Source of the DNA: Cryoendolithus antarcticus
Lineage: Eukaryota; Ascomycota; Dothideomycetes; Cladosporiales; Cladosporiaceae
Assembly (NCBI GenBank): GCA_002077065.1
Contig: NAJO01000024.1
Coordinates: forward strand, 1-64,000
Length of the DNA stretch: 64,000 bases
Direction of reading: 5' to 3'
Part shown: positions 30,841-42,220 of the stretch, piece by piece
Layout: each line of letters begins with the position of its first letter
How positions within the stretch are numbered: position 1 is the stretch's first letter
Program-made: the position numbers and the translations under genes
The notes under the pieces: model-generated
Told to the model about the DNA's origin: nothing
Database searches by the model: none
The model's input: the letters and a program-made list of their open reading frames with translations, nothing else

Positions 30841-32705
30841 ATGAACAACAACTATCATTTCGAGATGCCTTACGAGAACAACAGTAATAATCGCTCACCG
30901 CAGTCGATGCGCGTAAGTCGTCAGGCATCGAGACCAAACTTCGACGCCTACGCGCATTTGCCAACTGGACTGTATGCGCCTGACGATGCACAGCAACGCT
31001 ATGACAACACCTTCAACGGAGCGAGGAACGCCACGATTGGAGGTTACGGCAACAATGCCTTCGATTTGGGTGGAGGGTCCTGGAACGCTGGCGCATTCGG
31101 GAACAATCACACCATGAACGGGAAGATGGGCGGCATGACGGGCACACGGCGCAATCAGTCAACCGGCAGACCTGGATTGCCCTCTGTAAGACTGTCCAAT
31201 GTCTTTTGTCGGATCGCGCACTAACACTACCACAGGTCTGGCTCGATCAGCCGCCTCCTATGCCCGCAAACCCGTACTCGCCCTTCGGAGGATTCCAAGG
31301 ACAGCGACGAGACGAGGTCGATGAGGAGCTCATTCCCACAGCGATCGTGATTAAGAACATTCCATTTGCAGTGAAGAAGGAGCAGCTCGTGCAGATCATG
31401 ACCGACATGGGCTTACCGCTACCTTACGCCTTCAACTACCACTTCGATAACGGTGTGTTCCGCGGTCTGGCATTTGCTAACTTCACAAACCCCGACGAGA
31501 CCGCAGCAGTGATCGAGTCTCTCAATCATTTCGAGCTTCACGGCAGGAAGCTTCGGGTCGAGTACAAGAAGATGCTTCCGGCCGCAGAAAGAGAGCGCAT
31601 TGAGAGGGAGAAGCGGGAGCGCCGAGGACAACTAGAGGAGCAACATCGTCCGATGCAGCCTTCTGCCTTGCATACGCAGACTTCAATGTCCTCATTATCC
31701 TCGCACATGCCCGCAGTGTCTCCATCGCCCGGATCTGCACGCAGCGCGAAACCCAACGGATCCTTTGCTCTGCCGTATGGTAGCGATCGTACGCCGGCAG
31801 AAGCAGACTTCGACCTGAACGATCCGCAAGTTCTGCGCTTCTACTCGAGCCTTTTGCTGTTCAAGGAAGACCCGATGAAAGACGTCCTTCCGCTCCCGCC
31901 TACACTTTCGCCGCCTGAGCGACGCATCGTGCACACACTGGCACATCACATGGGACTCGGACACGCATCGAAAGGCCAGGGAGAACAGCGTGCAGTCCAC
32001 GTCTTCAAGGAGACCCGTCGCGTCAGCCCACCGATGCCACATATCCTTGCGCTTCAGGGTGGACGACAACTGAATCGCGCAGCCACTACAGACTTCAGCG
32101 ACGTGCGCGGCGCAGACAACTTCTACACTGCAGGTGTACGCCATCAAGGCTCTGGATATCTTGGCGCCTATCAGGATGGTGGCAGTCATCTCGGACCCGG
32201 TGCAAGCGGTCTTCGCGCAGCCAAGTCATTCGCAGATCTCCGCTCATATACGCCTTCGCCTGTCCCTTCTACAGCCAGCTTCCCAACGACCCTAGGCAAC
32301 AACGTTGCACGCATGCAGGAATACAACCGCGAGATCAACCAATCACTCACACCTACACTCATGACACCAAACTCGAATCTCAACGATCGCAACGAAGCAT
32401 CCCTCATCAACGGCCTTGGCAACATGAACATCGGGTCAGGTTTCGGCGGTAGCCCTAGAGGCCTACGGGGGTTTCCGTCCTGGGAAAATCCCGGTCCAAT
32501 TGGCGGCCACCGCTCTTTTAGCACGAACTTTGAGGACCGCAACCAGGCTCGCGGTGCTGGACAGAGTGGACCCGAGCGTCAGCCTCGTGGGCCCTTGCCC
32601 GAGCGCGGTGCAGGTTTTCCGAGACGGCAGAACGGGCACTTGACTCGCAATAGTGATGAGCTCTCGCAGCAGAGCAGCGCGCCTGAGATCACTGTTGAGC
32701 ACTGA
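30841..32705 (+). CDS. RRM and R3H RNA-binding protein, PIN4/Cip2-like
   Basis: Two exons (30841-31185, 31236-32705; 50 nt intron with CACTAACAC branch) give 604 residues. The Asn/Gly-rich N-terminus precedes an RRM at about residues 143-220: TAIVIKNIPFAVKKEQLVQI (RNP2) and GVFRGLAFANF (RNP1). A basic helix follows (ERERIEREKRERRGQ). An R3H-type segment lies near residues 325-395 (SPPERRIVHTLAHHMGLGH, then AVHVFKE). The rest is disordered. This domain order matches yeast PIN4 and fission yeast Cip1/Cip2, linked to G2/M and stress control of mRNAs. An upstream in-frame TTG is not used. Confidence 0.85.
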
Positions 32706-33304
32706 ACACGCTCGAATCACCTGATCATCATGTGGCAAGTTGGAATCACAGACTTGAGAAAACATCGGAATCCCGAGCCGAGACAGAGATGCTTCATCAC
32801 CGCCACGCCACGCCACCACAAACATATCGAATCACCGAATACCACACCTCAGACGAGGACGACTGACTCATACAAACGAAGTCACGAGAACGACGATTCA
32901 CGGACGAAGAAGAATGGAAATACCACCAGGGCTCGCCGCCCAAGCATTATTGGAGACATGTTTGATACACGATGCATCACTTGTCTGTCTGGTCATGTCG
33001 AAAGGACCGAACCATGTTGAGATGCGCTACAGAATTGGGTAATAATATTTGGCGTTTTGTACTGCACGGGACGATGGCTCTCGTAGGTTGGGCACTGCAC
33101 ATCAAGAGTCAGAGTATCGTCATCAATGCCTGCTACAGCCGCCACGCCAGCCACGTCTGCATGCCGATTCACTTCTGGATATCGAACCTGTATTAATCAC
33201 ACAGTTTTGTCCACTGGCATAGGCGTATATACTTTTATCCTATCCTCTACACAGAGTTTCAGTGCGTCTATTATCGTGCGTGTAGTCTATCGAGTCTTCG
33301 GATA
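32706..33304. other. Convergent intergenic region, nothing recognised
   Basis: 3' UTR space of the RRM gene and the ARMT1-like gene. No coding evidence. Confidence 0.55.
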
Positions 33305-34979
33305 TCAAATTGACTTTCCGTCGCTGAAGCTGACCACAGCCCACTTGCCACTCCATGCCCATTTTCTTGCCCCGCTGTCGCCGCCACCGCCTTCCATGGC
33401 GCGCAGCTCTTCGTCCTTGCCAGCTGGGAGGCCGACAACGACATCGGCTTTGCAAGTCCGTAGTGTCAGGACTCGGAGGCGTGACTTCGGTCCCAGAGGC
33501 CCAATGGCAGTGGAGAATGCTGTCGTGGGATCCCACATGCCCTAGTTGTAATTATTAGCAGACGTTTGAGAGCAAATAAGAGGGTGCAGAGGGAGCATAT
33601 ACATCAGCAGTCAACTTCCTGTAGTTCAGATCACCTTTGAATATCACCAATTCACTCTGCTTGAGATCCTCGAAGAGTTCTGGTGCAGTCTTAGGCGTCC
33701 GCCAGAAGCTACCGCCCTCCGTCCAGAAGGGATTTGCGCGCATGATGATTTTGCCTTCGGCGTAGAGCGTGCTCCAGTGTTCGAACAAGGACTTCAGAGA
33801 CTTCTCTTGGTCGGCAGAAAGCGGTGCGGGTGTTGTGTTCGAGGCCGCTTCATCAGGCGAAGGCGTCTCGTAGAATTGCTTCGCGTTCACGAGGGCTGTG
33901 AGCAACTCGGAGAAGTCCTTGGGGACGACGTCGGACACGAACCAGGGTATGTTCTTCGGGTGAAGGACGATCTGCGTCGCAAGACCGGACTCGAGGAGGT
34001 AGCCTGCTAGCACAAGATCGACGAAGAGCTCAAAGCCGGCGTTGTCAAGAACGATGTCGACTCTACGATCTCCCTTTGGATTCGAAGTCTGCGCCTTCCA
34101 CAGAACATCAAAAGCAGCCGGAAAGTCATTGGCCAAAATCTTACTCTCGTTCTTCTTTCTCGACTCGGCGCCCTGCAAAGCCTGTATGTCGTCGTAGCTC
34201 AGATTAGTCAACAAGCTCAGATCCGTCGCATTCCCCCAAAGACAAATCTCGCACATCTCCCTAAACAGCACTTCCTCAGCTGCCTTCTTCTCAGCCTCAC
34301 TCACACCCTGCATCTTTGTCTGCAGTCCTGTGATGAGCTCATTATAGCGAGTCGCTAGCTCGAGGACAGCAGGACGAGAGGAGCGGAAGGTGCTGAGCTT
34401 CTGCTTAGCGAAGACATCGTGGCGGGTCCAGTGGGTGGAGGTGGCGAATAGGGTGGCGATGCGGCGGTAGAGGTAGCATTCTGCGTAGAGCCAGGGGACG
34501 GAAAACCAGGAGGGGTTATTACGTTGGGAGAGCTCGGTATTATAGGATGTGATGTCGGGACTGCCGTCGTCGATGAGGGGGCTGTTGTGGTGGGGTCAGT
34601 AAAGAATGCTGGCGCAATCCGGGATAAGAGAGACGTACGTGAGCTGTCGATTATGCTGCAGCTCGTGCTTAAGCGTAGCGAGGTTCTGGACGATCTTCTT
34701 GCCTTCACTTGCTCTCTCGGGATCTTTCTCGTTCGATACGGCTTTATGGACATCATCAATAGCTCCAGTCTATTCCGCAGAAATCGTCAATCTTTGATCA
34801 TTGGATCAGGGATCTATTCGAAGATCTCACTAGAATTATCGGCCATCGTTCCCTGGCAGATATCGAGGCGAAGGATTTCGGGTCCGCAGTATTTGACTGC
34901 GCTGTGGAATGTTCAGCATCGTGACCTCAATGATTCTCGCTGGGCATAGATACTCACGTACGTCGGCGTCGTACTCCAT
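33305..34979 (-). CDS. ARMT1/DUF89 damage-control phosphatase
   Basis: Five exons, 34979-34958, 34901-34831, 34769-34639, 34581-33603 and 33541-33305, encode about 479 residues. The N-terminus reads NTADPKSFASISARERWPII then TGAIDDVHKAVSNEKDPERA, as in fungal orthologues. Then come WLYAECYLYRR, EICLWGNATDLSLLTNL, metal-site segment VDIVLDNAGFELFVDL, GLATQIVLHPKNIPWFVSDV and VIFKGDLNYRKLTAD. The last exon supplies TAIGPLG, LRTCKADVVVGLP and SGKWAVVSF. This is DUF89 subfamily III, metal-dependent phosphatases acting on damaged sugar phosphates. Introns are 56-61 nt. The first exon is only 22 nt and its junction has an alternative (GAC/GTACGT). Confidence 0.92.
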
Positions 34980-35612
34980 CTTCTACGCTGACCACTGAAA
35001 ATTGCGAGCTCGTGGGGACGTTGAAAGTAATTTCTATTACTACTATGTTCTGACCGCGGTTCCAAAAGTCTGTCGGGCGATGAAGTCGAGTGCGAAAAGT
35101 CCCGATGATGCAGTCAATTCACATTGGGTAATACCGCCTGCTCGACCATGCTAGATGTGACTATGCCGACCAACTACGAGTACATGATCATGATAACGCA
35201 TGCCTATCAAATTTTCTCTGGATTACACGTGATCAGATGCCGGACTTGGTTATGCAGGATTCCAACATCGCAGCACATCAAACGACTCGACCAACACAAA
35301 CTGTCAGGACGTCACGCTATCGCCAGCGGGTGATCTAGATTGTGGTCAAAGAACTTCGTTGTCCATGATATACATTCCGGCGGCGATCAACGCACGCGCT
35401 CATACTTCGTAAGTGGGTATCTCTATGCTCCGTCCTGTATGCCTGCCTGCTTGCGCCCAATTCTCGTGGTTCCAACTCGCCTACCCTCCTCGCCTTGCGG
35501 CCAACAACATCGAAGCCCTTGTGATGGAGAATCTCTTCGTGCTTGGATGACACATAGACACTGCTCCCTGAGGTGAGTATTTGTGGTCACCTTGACCAGA
35601 TCTCCGACTTGC
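34980..35612. other. Intergenic, nothing recognised
   Basis: Promoter side of ARMT1 and 3' side of the MARVEL gene. Short ORFs only. Confidence 0.55.
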
Positions 35613-36539
35613 TCATCGATGCGGCCCAGCTCCATATATACCAGCTCCCATGCCAGAAAAGTGCCCGTGACTGGCTTGCATCTCCTCGCTCGTTGGGCTC
35701 AGCGCGCTAGGCGTGAGTCTTGCGTCGTACGCCGGGGTCGACACTGGGCTGGGTGAATCAGATCCATAGCTCAATGCCCTTCCAGGATGTAGGCCATGCT
35801 CGGTCTGTGTGTCGCCCGACCCACTGCGCGAAGCATATCGTAGTGACCCGTACCCTTCATCTTCGTCTGTGGGTTGGCCGTAGCGCCGCCGGTCATCGAT
35901 AGAGACTCCATCACGCTCTTCCACCTTGCTTGACCAGACGTCGCCGCTTGGCTCGTTGACCGTCGCCGTATCGGGTGCAGGTCTGCCTGACATGCTTCCC
36001 GTTCTTCGGTATTGCAGCAGCTGGTGGACGCTGATGCCAGTTGTGGCACACCACAGCAGCCACAATAGCACGCCCATGCCGATGCCTGCTCTCCCGACTT
36101 CGCATTTTGACGCACTCCCGTATCCGAAGCTTGCGCAGCTGCCGGTGTGCGTATCTCCTCGCCCCATTTGTATACCACCGGTCACCCATACTGCCGCGGA
36201 AACGAATGCACTGAACCACAGTATCGAGAGAAGCGCATCCACAGCAGCATAGGCGTATGCGTTCGCGAATTTCCCCACTCGCGACCACATAGGTACCATG
36301 ATCTGATATATGAGGGCAGGGACTGTGAGAAAGCACTAGCAGATCATGGTGAGTTCGGGCTCCTCGCGACGCATGTGTGAGGAACTTACGAGTGCGAAGT
36401 AAAAGCCAATAGCTCGGCCATTGCTACCAGTCTTCGTGAGAATGCTCAAGGCTAAGCATGCTGCTATGAAGTTGATGACTCCTTGTACCGCGTGTAGCAA
36501 GGCCTTCGCCCGCTGTAACTGTGTCTGTTCAACGCGCAT
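35613..36539 (-). CDS. Four-span MARVEL-domain membrane protein
   Basis: Two exons, 36539-36390 and 36335-35613, joined across a 54 nt intron (GTAAGT..CTGCTAG), give 290 residues. Four hydrophobic segments are visible: AVQGVINFIAACLALSIL, FYFAL-CFLTVPALIYQIMV (rebuilt by splicing), ALLSILWFSAFVSAAVW and GIGMGVLLWLLWCATTGIS. Between spans 3 and 4 is a short loop with two Cys. The C-terminal 130 residues are cytoplasmic, disordered and Ser/Asp/Gly-rich (DDRRRYGQPTDEDEGYGS). This is the MARVEL layout of fungal proteins often tied to eisosomes or membrane apposition; precise role unknown. Confidence 0.8.
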
Positions 36540-37053
36540 ACTGCCGTGAGTCTAATTCGTGCAATGCGTGCGCATACGGGTGAATAGGGGTGAACAACAG
36601 AAAGGAAAGGATGCCTTGACTACACCACAGCCTCTGACACTTGTCGTCGCATGTTCTCGGGCGAGGCTTGCATTAGCAGTAGCAGCACAGCCTCGCATCG
36701 CTGACGAGACAGCAGCGCCTCAGCCCGCGCGGTCCAGGCCACAACACGATGTTGTCTGGCCGCGCGACAGGCGTGATGATGTGTCGACGTGACACGGCAT
36801 GAAACATGACCAAACATGTGGGCCGTGACGAGTTGCGTCGAGCGCATGTTTCACCACTTCCAAGCTGTACAGACGCCATGTTTCATACCATCTTTAGCGG
36901 GTCCGGCGCATGTTGCAGATCTCGGCGCGGAGCAATGTATCGCCGTAACACATGCCAGATCGTCACTTCTCGAGACGGATCGGTGACTACTTGAACATTA
37001 ATTCCACGACCACACAAGACACTACACCCGACTAGTTCAACACTTATCTCACC
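36540..37053. promoter_or_regulatory. Divergent intergenic region MARVEL gene / SEC72
   Basis: Outward-facing start codons 514 bp apart. Repeated CATGTTTCA/TGAAACATG-like words occur at 36800-36885, including a symmetric pair around 36800 and 36885. No gene is supported. Confidence 0.45.
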
Positions 37054-37668
37054 ATGGAATCAACATCAACCTACACCCACCTCCCCCTCACCCTCGATCC
37101 CGCAACAAAAGCCCTCACCTCCACCGACCCCTCCCTCGAAGCCTCCCTCACAGACCTGAACAAACTCCACCGCCTCTTCATCTCCCTCGACACCTCGCCC
37201 CAGGTCCCCCCTCCACCCATGCCAGTGAACCCAAAACGCTCAGTCCAGATCACCAAGCTCCGCGAATCAGGAAACGCATCATACAAGAAGGGCGCCTACC
37301 CCGAAGCCAGCCAGCTCTACACACTAGCCATTCGCATGGCGTCTGATCGACCAGCATGGGAAGCGTCTGGACTAGTGCGGGAGGAGCTGTCAGCGCTGTA
37401 CGGCAATCGCGCACAGGCAGCCATGGCACAGCAGCTCTGGCCAGAAGCGAGTGTTGATGCTGAGGTGAGCGTGGAGATGAAGCGGGTGGGGAATGTGAAA
37501 GGGTGGTTCCGGAGGGGAGTCAGTCTGAAGGAAATGGGACGGTGGGAGGAGGCTGGGGAGTGGGTGAGGCAGGGGCTAGAGTTTGAGAAAGCTGGGCCGG
37601 AGAAGGCGAATTTAGCTGAGTTGGAGGGGTTGGCGAAGGAGATCGAGGGGAGGAAGGGGAAGTCGTGA
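37054..37668 (+). CDS. SEC72: SEC72-like TPR subunit of the ER translocon
   Basis: A 204-residue single-exon protein. The N-terminus resembles fungal Sec72 (YTHLPLTLDPATKALTSTDP, then LNKLHRLF, then a Pro-rich turn PPPPMPVNPKRSVQI). TPR-like helices cover residues 68-190: KLRESGNASYKKGAYPEASQ, YGNRAQAAMAQQLWPEASVD and AKGWFRRG-type VKGWFRRGVSLKEMGRWEEA. In yeast Sec72 joins Sec62/63/71 for post-translational translocation and docks Hsp70 through its TPRs. No transmembrane segment, as expected. A generic TPR co-chaperone is the alternative. Confidence 0.8.
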   Translation: MESTSTYTHLPLTLDPATKALTSTDPSLEASLTDLNKLHRLFISLDTSPQVPPPPMPVNPKRSVQITKLRESGNASYKKGAYPEASQLYTLAIRMASDRPAWEASGLVREELSALYGNRAQAAMAQQLWPEASVDAEVSVEMKRVGNVKGWFRRGVSLKEMGRWEEAGEWVRQGLEFEKAGPEKANLAELEGLAKEIEGRKGKS

Positions 37669-38339
37669 AGTACTAAAGACACCGGATAACGATATGCGAG
37701 CGGCGAGTTCAAGAAGGTAAGATCTGCGCTCATGGACCACATCACCCAGCCCTTGGGTAGGGTAATGCATACTAAGTCGTGGTAACGAGTTCACATCAAG
37801 CGCATGATCGAGAGTCACTCTCTGGAAATGGATCCTGCTTGGGTCAAGAGGCCTCTCAGCAGAGACTTTGCCTTGCCTTTGCTACGATACATCCAGCCAC
37901 AGCAGCACTATCGCACTATGGTGTCACGGGGAGACATATGACACGCATCCATGCGGTTGCAAGCATTGAGTCTCTCACTGCAGCATGACTGTTCAAATGC
38001 ACTAGCGGCGCGGTGTAAAGTAGCACAGGAAATCACCGAAGTTTCGAAAGAGCACAGTAGAACCGCAATAACGAGATAGTCACTTGCGAACTGAGACGGA
38101 CGTCGCGAGTGTCATCTCTCACAAAGTCATGCCTTTCTCATGCTGCTATCATGCTAGCTGCAGCACTCTCGCGCACAAGAAGTCTCCTCAGGGAGTCATC
38201 CTGTAGCGCCAAACATGCGCTCTCTCCACATTCTTCTCAGCTTTCCTATGCTATTGTACACTCAGCCGTAACTGCGCGTTTCCTGATACCAGTGTCAGTG
38301 AGAGTCATTTTCGGCGTATTCGGGCAGCGCACACTTTAC
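37669..38339. other. Convergent intergenic region, nothing recognised
   Basis: No coding evidence between SEC72 and the coiled-coil gene. Confidence 0.55.
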
Positions 38340-39836
38340 TCAACTCTTCTTCTTCTCCATCCTCTCCAACTCCTCAAACTCCCCGATAACCCTGTCCAAC
38401 CCCTCCTCAAGCTTCTTCATCTTGACATCCCTCTCCATAAACGCCCGATTCGTTCCCCCAACGTAAGTACGACACTGCTCATCAAATGCCTTCTTCACAT
38501 CCACCTGATCCTGCTCCACCCCCGCAACCCTCACCTCGAACTTCTCGTTTGGGAAAGTGCCATTCTTGAAGCGGCTGTTGTCGCGCTCGACCTCAAGGAG
38601 GCGGCGATGCAGCTCGGCATTGAATGACTCCATGTCGAGATACTGATGGTCGAAAGTCTGCTGTTGAGCGGCGAGCTGGTGGTTGAAGACTTGCTGCTGG
38701 GCGGCGATGATGGCAGGGACCTGACTGATATGAGTTAGATTGTTGAGCAGATCTTGGACGGTTTGCTGTAGCTGCACTGTCTGCTGTGCTGTGTGCGCTG
38801 TCTGCTGTGTGGCCTGACGTCCGTGAGCCTGGGAGAGTAGAGCCGGAGTAACCTTCTGGGAGTCCTTTTTGGGGCCGAGAATCCCGTAGATGCCAGTGGT
38901 AGTAGCCGTCAAGAGCTCCAAGCTGGCCAGTCTCGCAGCACCGTGATGGCCAGTGGTGCTGGCGGTTTGGTTCTCACTTTTTAATCCAGTAAGCTCCTCA
39001 TCATCGTCGGTGTCATCGCGGGCGCGACGAAGTGCCTCCACATAAGCAGAGCGCTGGTACCTGGGAGGCGCCTTCTTGGGAGCGTTCTGCAGCTCTGCGA
39101 GAATCTTCTTATAGTTCCTCTGCGCACCCCTGGTAGGAGGCGGGGTGCTTGGTGGTGCTGGGGAACTTGGAGGTACTGGGGCGCTTGGTGGTGGCGGCGG
39201 AGTGCAGAAGAGCGGAGACTTGACTGTAGTAGCCTTGACTGCGGAGAACGGTGGAGATGCGAGCTCGTTGTGCTAGAACGTGTCAGTCTGTCACATCGAA
39301 GCTGTGAAGAATGGGACTTCGGATGGTACAGTCTCTCCACGGATGCCACTGGCCTTTCTCGACACTCCTGACTTGACGTGATGCGCCTTATTCTGCTTGG
39401 ACGACTTATCGGAGAGACTCATATCGCTGTCGGAAATGATCTTGCGGATCTGATCGATGGACGATGGAAGCTTGAATCTGCCAGCTGACTCGACAGTGGC
39501 TGTCTTGGCTGACTTGCGAGCAGTCTCCTTGCCATCGTCGTGAGTCTTGCGCTTCTTCGATGAGGCGTCGTGAGTCTCGGTCGTGATGACTAGAGTGAGA
39601 GGGGCTGGCATAGTCAGTAGCCATGTTTCGAAGAAGGCAATGCTGAGGAACGTACTCGGTGCTGCATGACGAGCGTGGAGTCCGGTGAGCGAAATGCTGC
39701 TCTTGCTGCCGTGTGTAGTGAGGGTCACTCTGCCGGCAGTCGTGCCATCAAGTCCTAGTCCAGTGAAGTGCTTGACAGTCGGAATGCTCATGTTGTCGTC
39801 GTTGCTGAGGTCGATAGTCTCAATGATGTTGAACAT
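38340..39836 (-). CDS. Hypothetical coiled-coil protein
   Basis: Proposed exons 39836-39656, 39604-39330 and 39272-38340, about 462 residues. I chose the ATG at 39836; the open frame extends to a TTG at 39953. Intron 1 has donor GTACGT and branch CTACTGAC; its acceptor could be CCAG (39605) or CTAG (39590), both in frame. Intron 2 uses GTACCA with branch GACTGACAC. The protein has a Lys/Ser-rich middle (SSKKRKTHDD), a Pro-rich stretch (TPPPPPSAPVPPSSP), then KKILAELQNAPKKAPPRYQR. The C-terminal third is Gln-rich and helical (AAQQQVFNHQLAAQQQTFDH, ending KKLEEGLDRVIGEFEELERM). No known domain. Probably nuclear by composition. Confidence 0.6.
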
Positions 39837-40747
39837 CGTAGTGACTTGCCGTCCGATGAAAGTGGGAATAGAAGCGCGAACAATCTCGGTGGTTGGTATT
39901 GTCGAGTGTATGGGTGTTATTGTCGAGTGCTCAACTGAGTCGACATATCCCAATGCTCATCGCCGCCGTTGCTGCCTCAGTAGCTGCAGGCGTGCATTAG
40001 CGTGTCACATGCACGCTCTTTTGCTGTAATTGAGCAGATGTACTGTCTGCCACGTGCCAAAGCTTACTTCTGAGTGAGGTGATGGATGCATTGAAGTGAT
40101 GGAATGGTAAGAACGATACCATACCGGTAGCCTAGATTGTAGACCATACACTTGAGCACCGTGGGTATAGCGCTACGATGGTACTAGAAACCATCGCAAT
40201 TGCCAATCCTAACTTTGAACGCGTTGCAGCAGTCCTAGTCGAGGCCGTCGGCGAAGTGCAATGTCACGTCAGACTCAATCTGAGCCGCCACTCAGCGAAG
40301 GCGGTGTCCAAGTCGGCCTCTTAATAGCAAGCTGTGGAGTCTTTCAGGGAGTGTGAGTTCATAGGCAATACTAAGAAAACACGCCATGCCGGGTGCAAGT
40401 TTCGAGCATTGCAAGACACTGCCACGGAGGGGAATGACTGCGGTACTACCACGCTGCAATGAGAGCGTATTGAGTGATGTAGCGGCAATGATGAGCATCT
40501 AGCTCGTACTGTGATCAGCCATGGGCTCGCGTGTGCTCTCACTATGAAGTTGCATGCGTATCTGCGGTGAATAATGACAGTCTAGGAGGTGAGGTCGAAG
40601 CTGAATGTACCTTATTAGTCAGAACTCCGTCATAATCTAAACCCGATAACGCCGGCTTCACAACCACCGGACAAACATCTGGCGTACCCCATATACTACA
40701 CCTCCACTTGCTTCACTTCCATCCTACATACCGACTACTCCGGAATC
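39837..40747. other. Divergent intergenic region, nothing recognised
   Basis: About 0.9 kb between the coiled-coil gene and UFD1. The last 100 bp are a CA-rich UFD1 leader. No gene supported. Confidence 0.5.
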
Positions 40748-41969
40748 ATGGTGGGTCTCCTGAGGACGAGGCACCCGAAGCATCACTGACTTCTCTCCCA
40801 GTCCTACTACTTCAACGGAGACGAAGACGATGCGATGGGCATGTACCAGCGCGCCATGCTCGCCCGTGGCGCACGACCCAGACGCTTCGACGAGTACTAC
40901 CGCTGTTACCCAGTCGCCATGATGCCTGGGCCAGAGCGAGAGTCGGCGAATCACGGCGGGAAGGTCTTCATGCCGGCATCAGCACTAGACAAACTCACTC
41001 AGCTTCACATCACATACCCTATGCTGTTTGAGCTCACGAATGGCGCGAAGAGCAAGAGCACACATGCCGGTGTGCTGGAATTCACTGCAGAGGAGGGACG
41101 ATGCTATCTGCCGTATTGGGTACGACGCCTCTCAAAACAGAGCCAGTAGATTGAAGCTGACGACCAGGCAACAGCTCATGAACACACTCCTCCTTGAGCC
41201 CGGCGACCTTCTCCAGATCAAATCCACAGATCTCCCAGCCGGCAACTTCATCAAGCTTCAAGCACAAAGCCCTACATTCCTCGACATATCCGACCCGAAA
41301 GCAGTCCTCGAGAACTCATTCCGTGGGTTCTCCTGTCTCACAGTCGGCGATGTCTTCACCTTCCGCTACAATGACACGACATACGAGATGGCTGTGCTAG
41401 AAGTCAAGCCTGCAGGCGAGAAAGGCGCAATCAGTGTGCAGGAGACAGACTTGAATGTCGACTTCGCTGAGCCGCTAGGCTATGTGGCGCCGCAACGGGC
41501 AAGTGGGACGAGTACACCACGTAGTATTGGAAGCACGATGGCGGGGAAGGGCGGCATGATGCACACTGAGGGAAGCATGGCACAAGCGATCAACTATTCG
41601 GCGATCGCACCCAGCTCGGACGCAGCAGCACTCGGCCACGCGAAGGCGACATCGCACTTCTCCGGTGGTGGTCACAAGCTGGTGAACAGGAAGGGCAAGG
41701 CTGCTGCTCACACGCCAGTGTCAACACCCGGCACATCGACGCCTGTCGCACAGTCAAGTAGTATGGCCATACCCGGCATGCCGCGGACAGTACAGAACCG
41801 CAACGGCCCACAGCCACTTCGATTGCCGCCTAATAAGCTCTTCTTCGGCTACGAGATCAAGCCTCTGCGCAACAAGGAAGGGCAGGCTGAGGCAGATGCG
41901 GAGCAGAAGAAGAAGCACTACTTCGAGGGTGAGGGTCAGAGTCTTCGCAAGAAGAAGGACGGGAAGTGA
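40748..41969 (+). CDS. UFD1: Ubiquitin fusion degradation protein UFD1
   Basis: Exons 40748-40750, 40802-41119 and 41175-41969 give 371 residues. The first coding exon is just the ATG: the start codon is followed at once by a donor (GTGGGT) and a 51 nt intron with CACTGACTT branch. The protein then reads SYYFNGDEDDAMGMYQRAM, RRFDEYYRCYPVAM, GGKVFMPASALDKLTQLHI, YPMLFELTNGAKSKSTHAGV, then LLEPGDLLQIKSTDLPAGNF and SPTFLDISDPKAVLENSFR, the UFD1 double-psi barrel. The tail has LFFGYEIKPLR and KKKHYFEGEGQSLRKKK. It forms the Cdc48-Ufd1-Npl4 segregase. An internal ATG at 40835 is an alternative start. Confidence 0.95.
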
Positions 41970-42220
41970 GCATGCAGACGTGAGTGGGACATATTTGTGG
42001 GCTCTAGCGCGGCGCTGGTGGAGTATGCATGGCAATGATCAAACGGGATTCACGCGGTGAGCAGCAGGATGACAGGTATTGGTACCACAAGTCAGCCTTC
42101 TAAGGTAGGCTGATAGACTATCTCTGCATTCCTCATTGGCCACTCTCCTTGTTCACTTCAAAAGCCAGGCTAAACAGGGCCATCTGGCCTCTCGTCTTCA
42201 CCGCCAGCCCTTTGATCGTC
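41970..42220. other. Short convergent spacer
   Basis: Between UFD1 and the broken gene on the other strand; nothing recognised. Confidence 0.5.
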
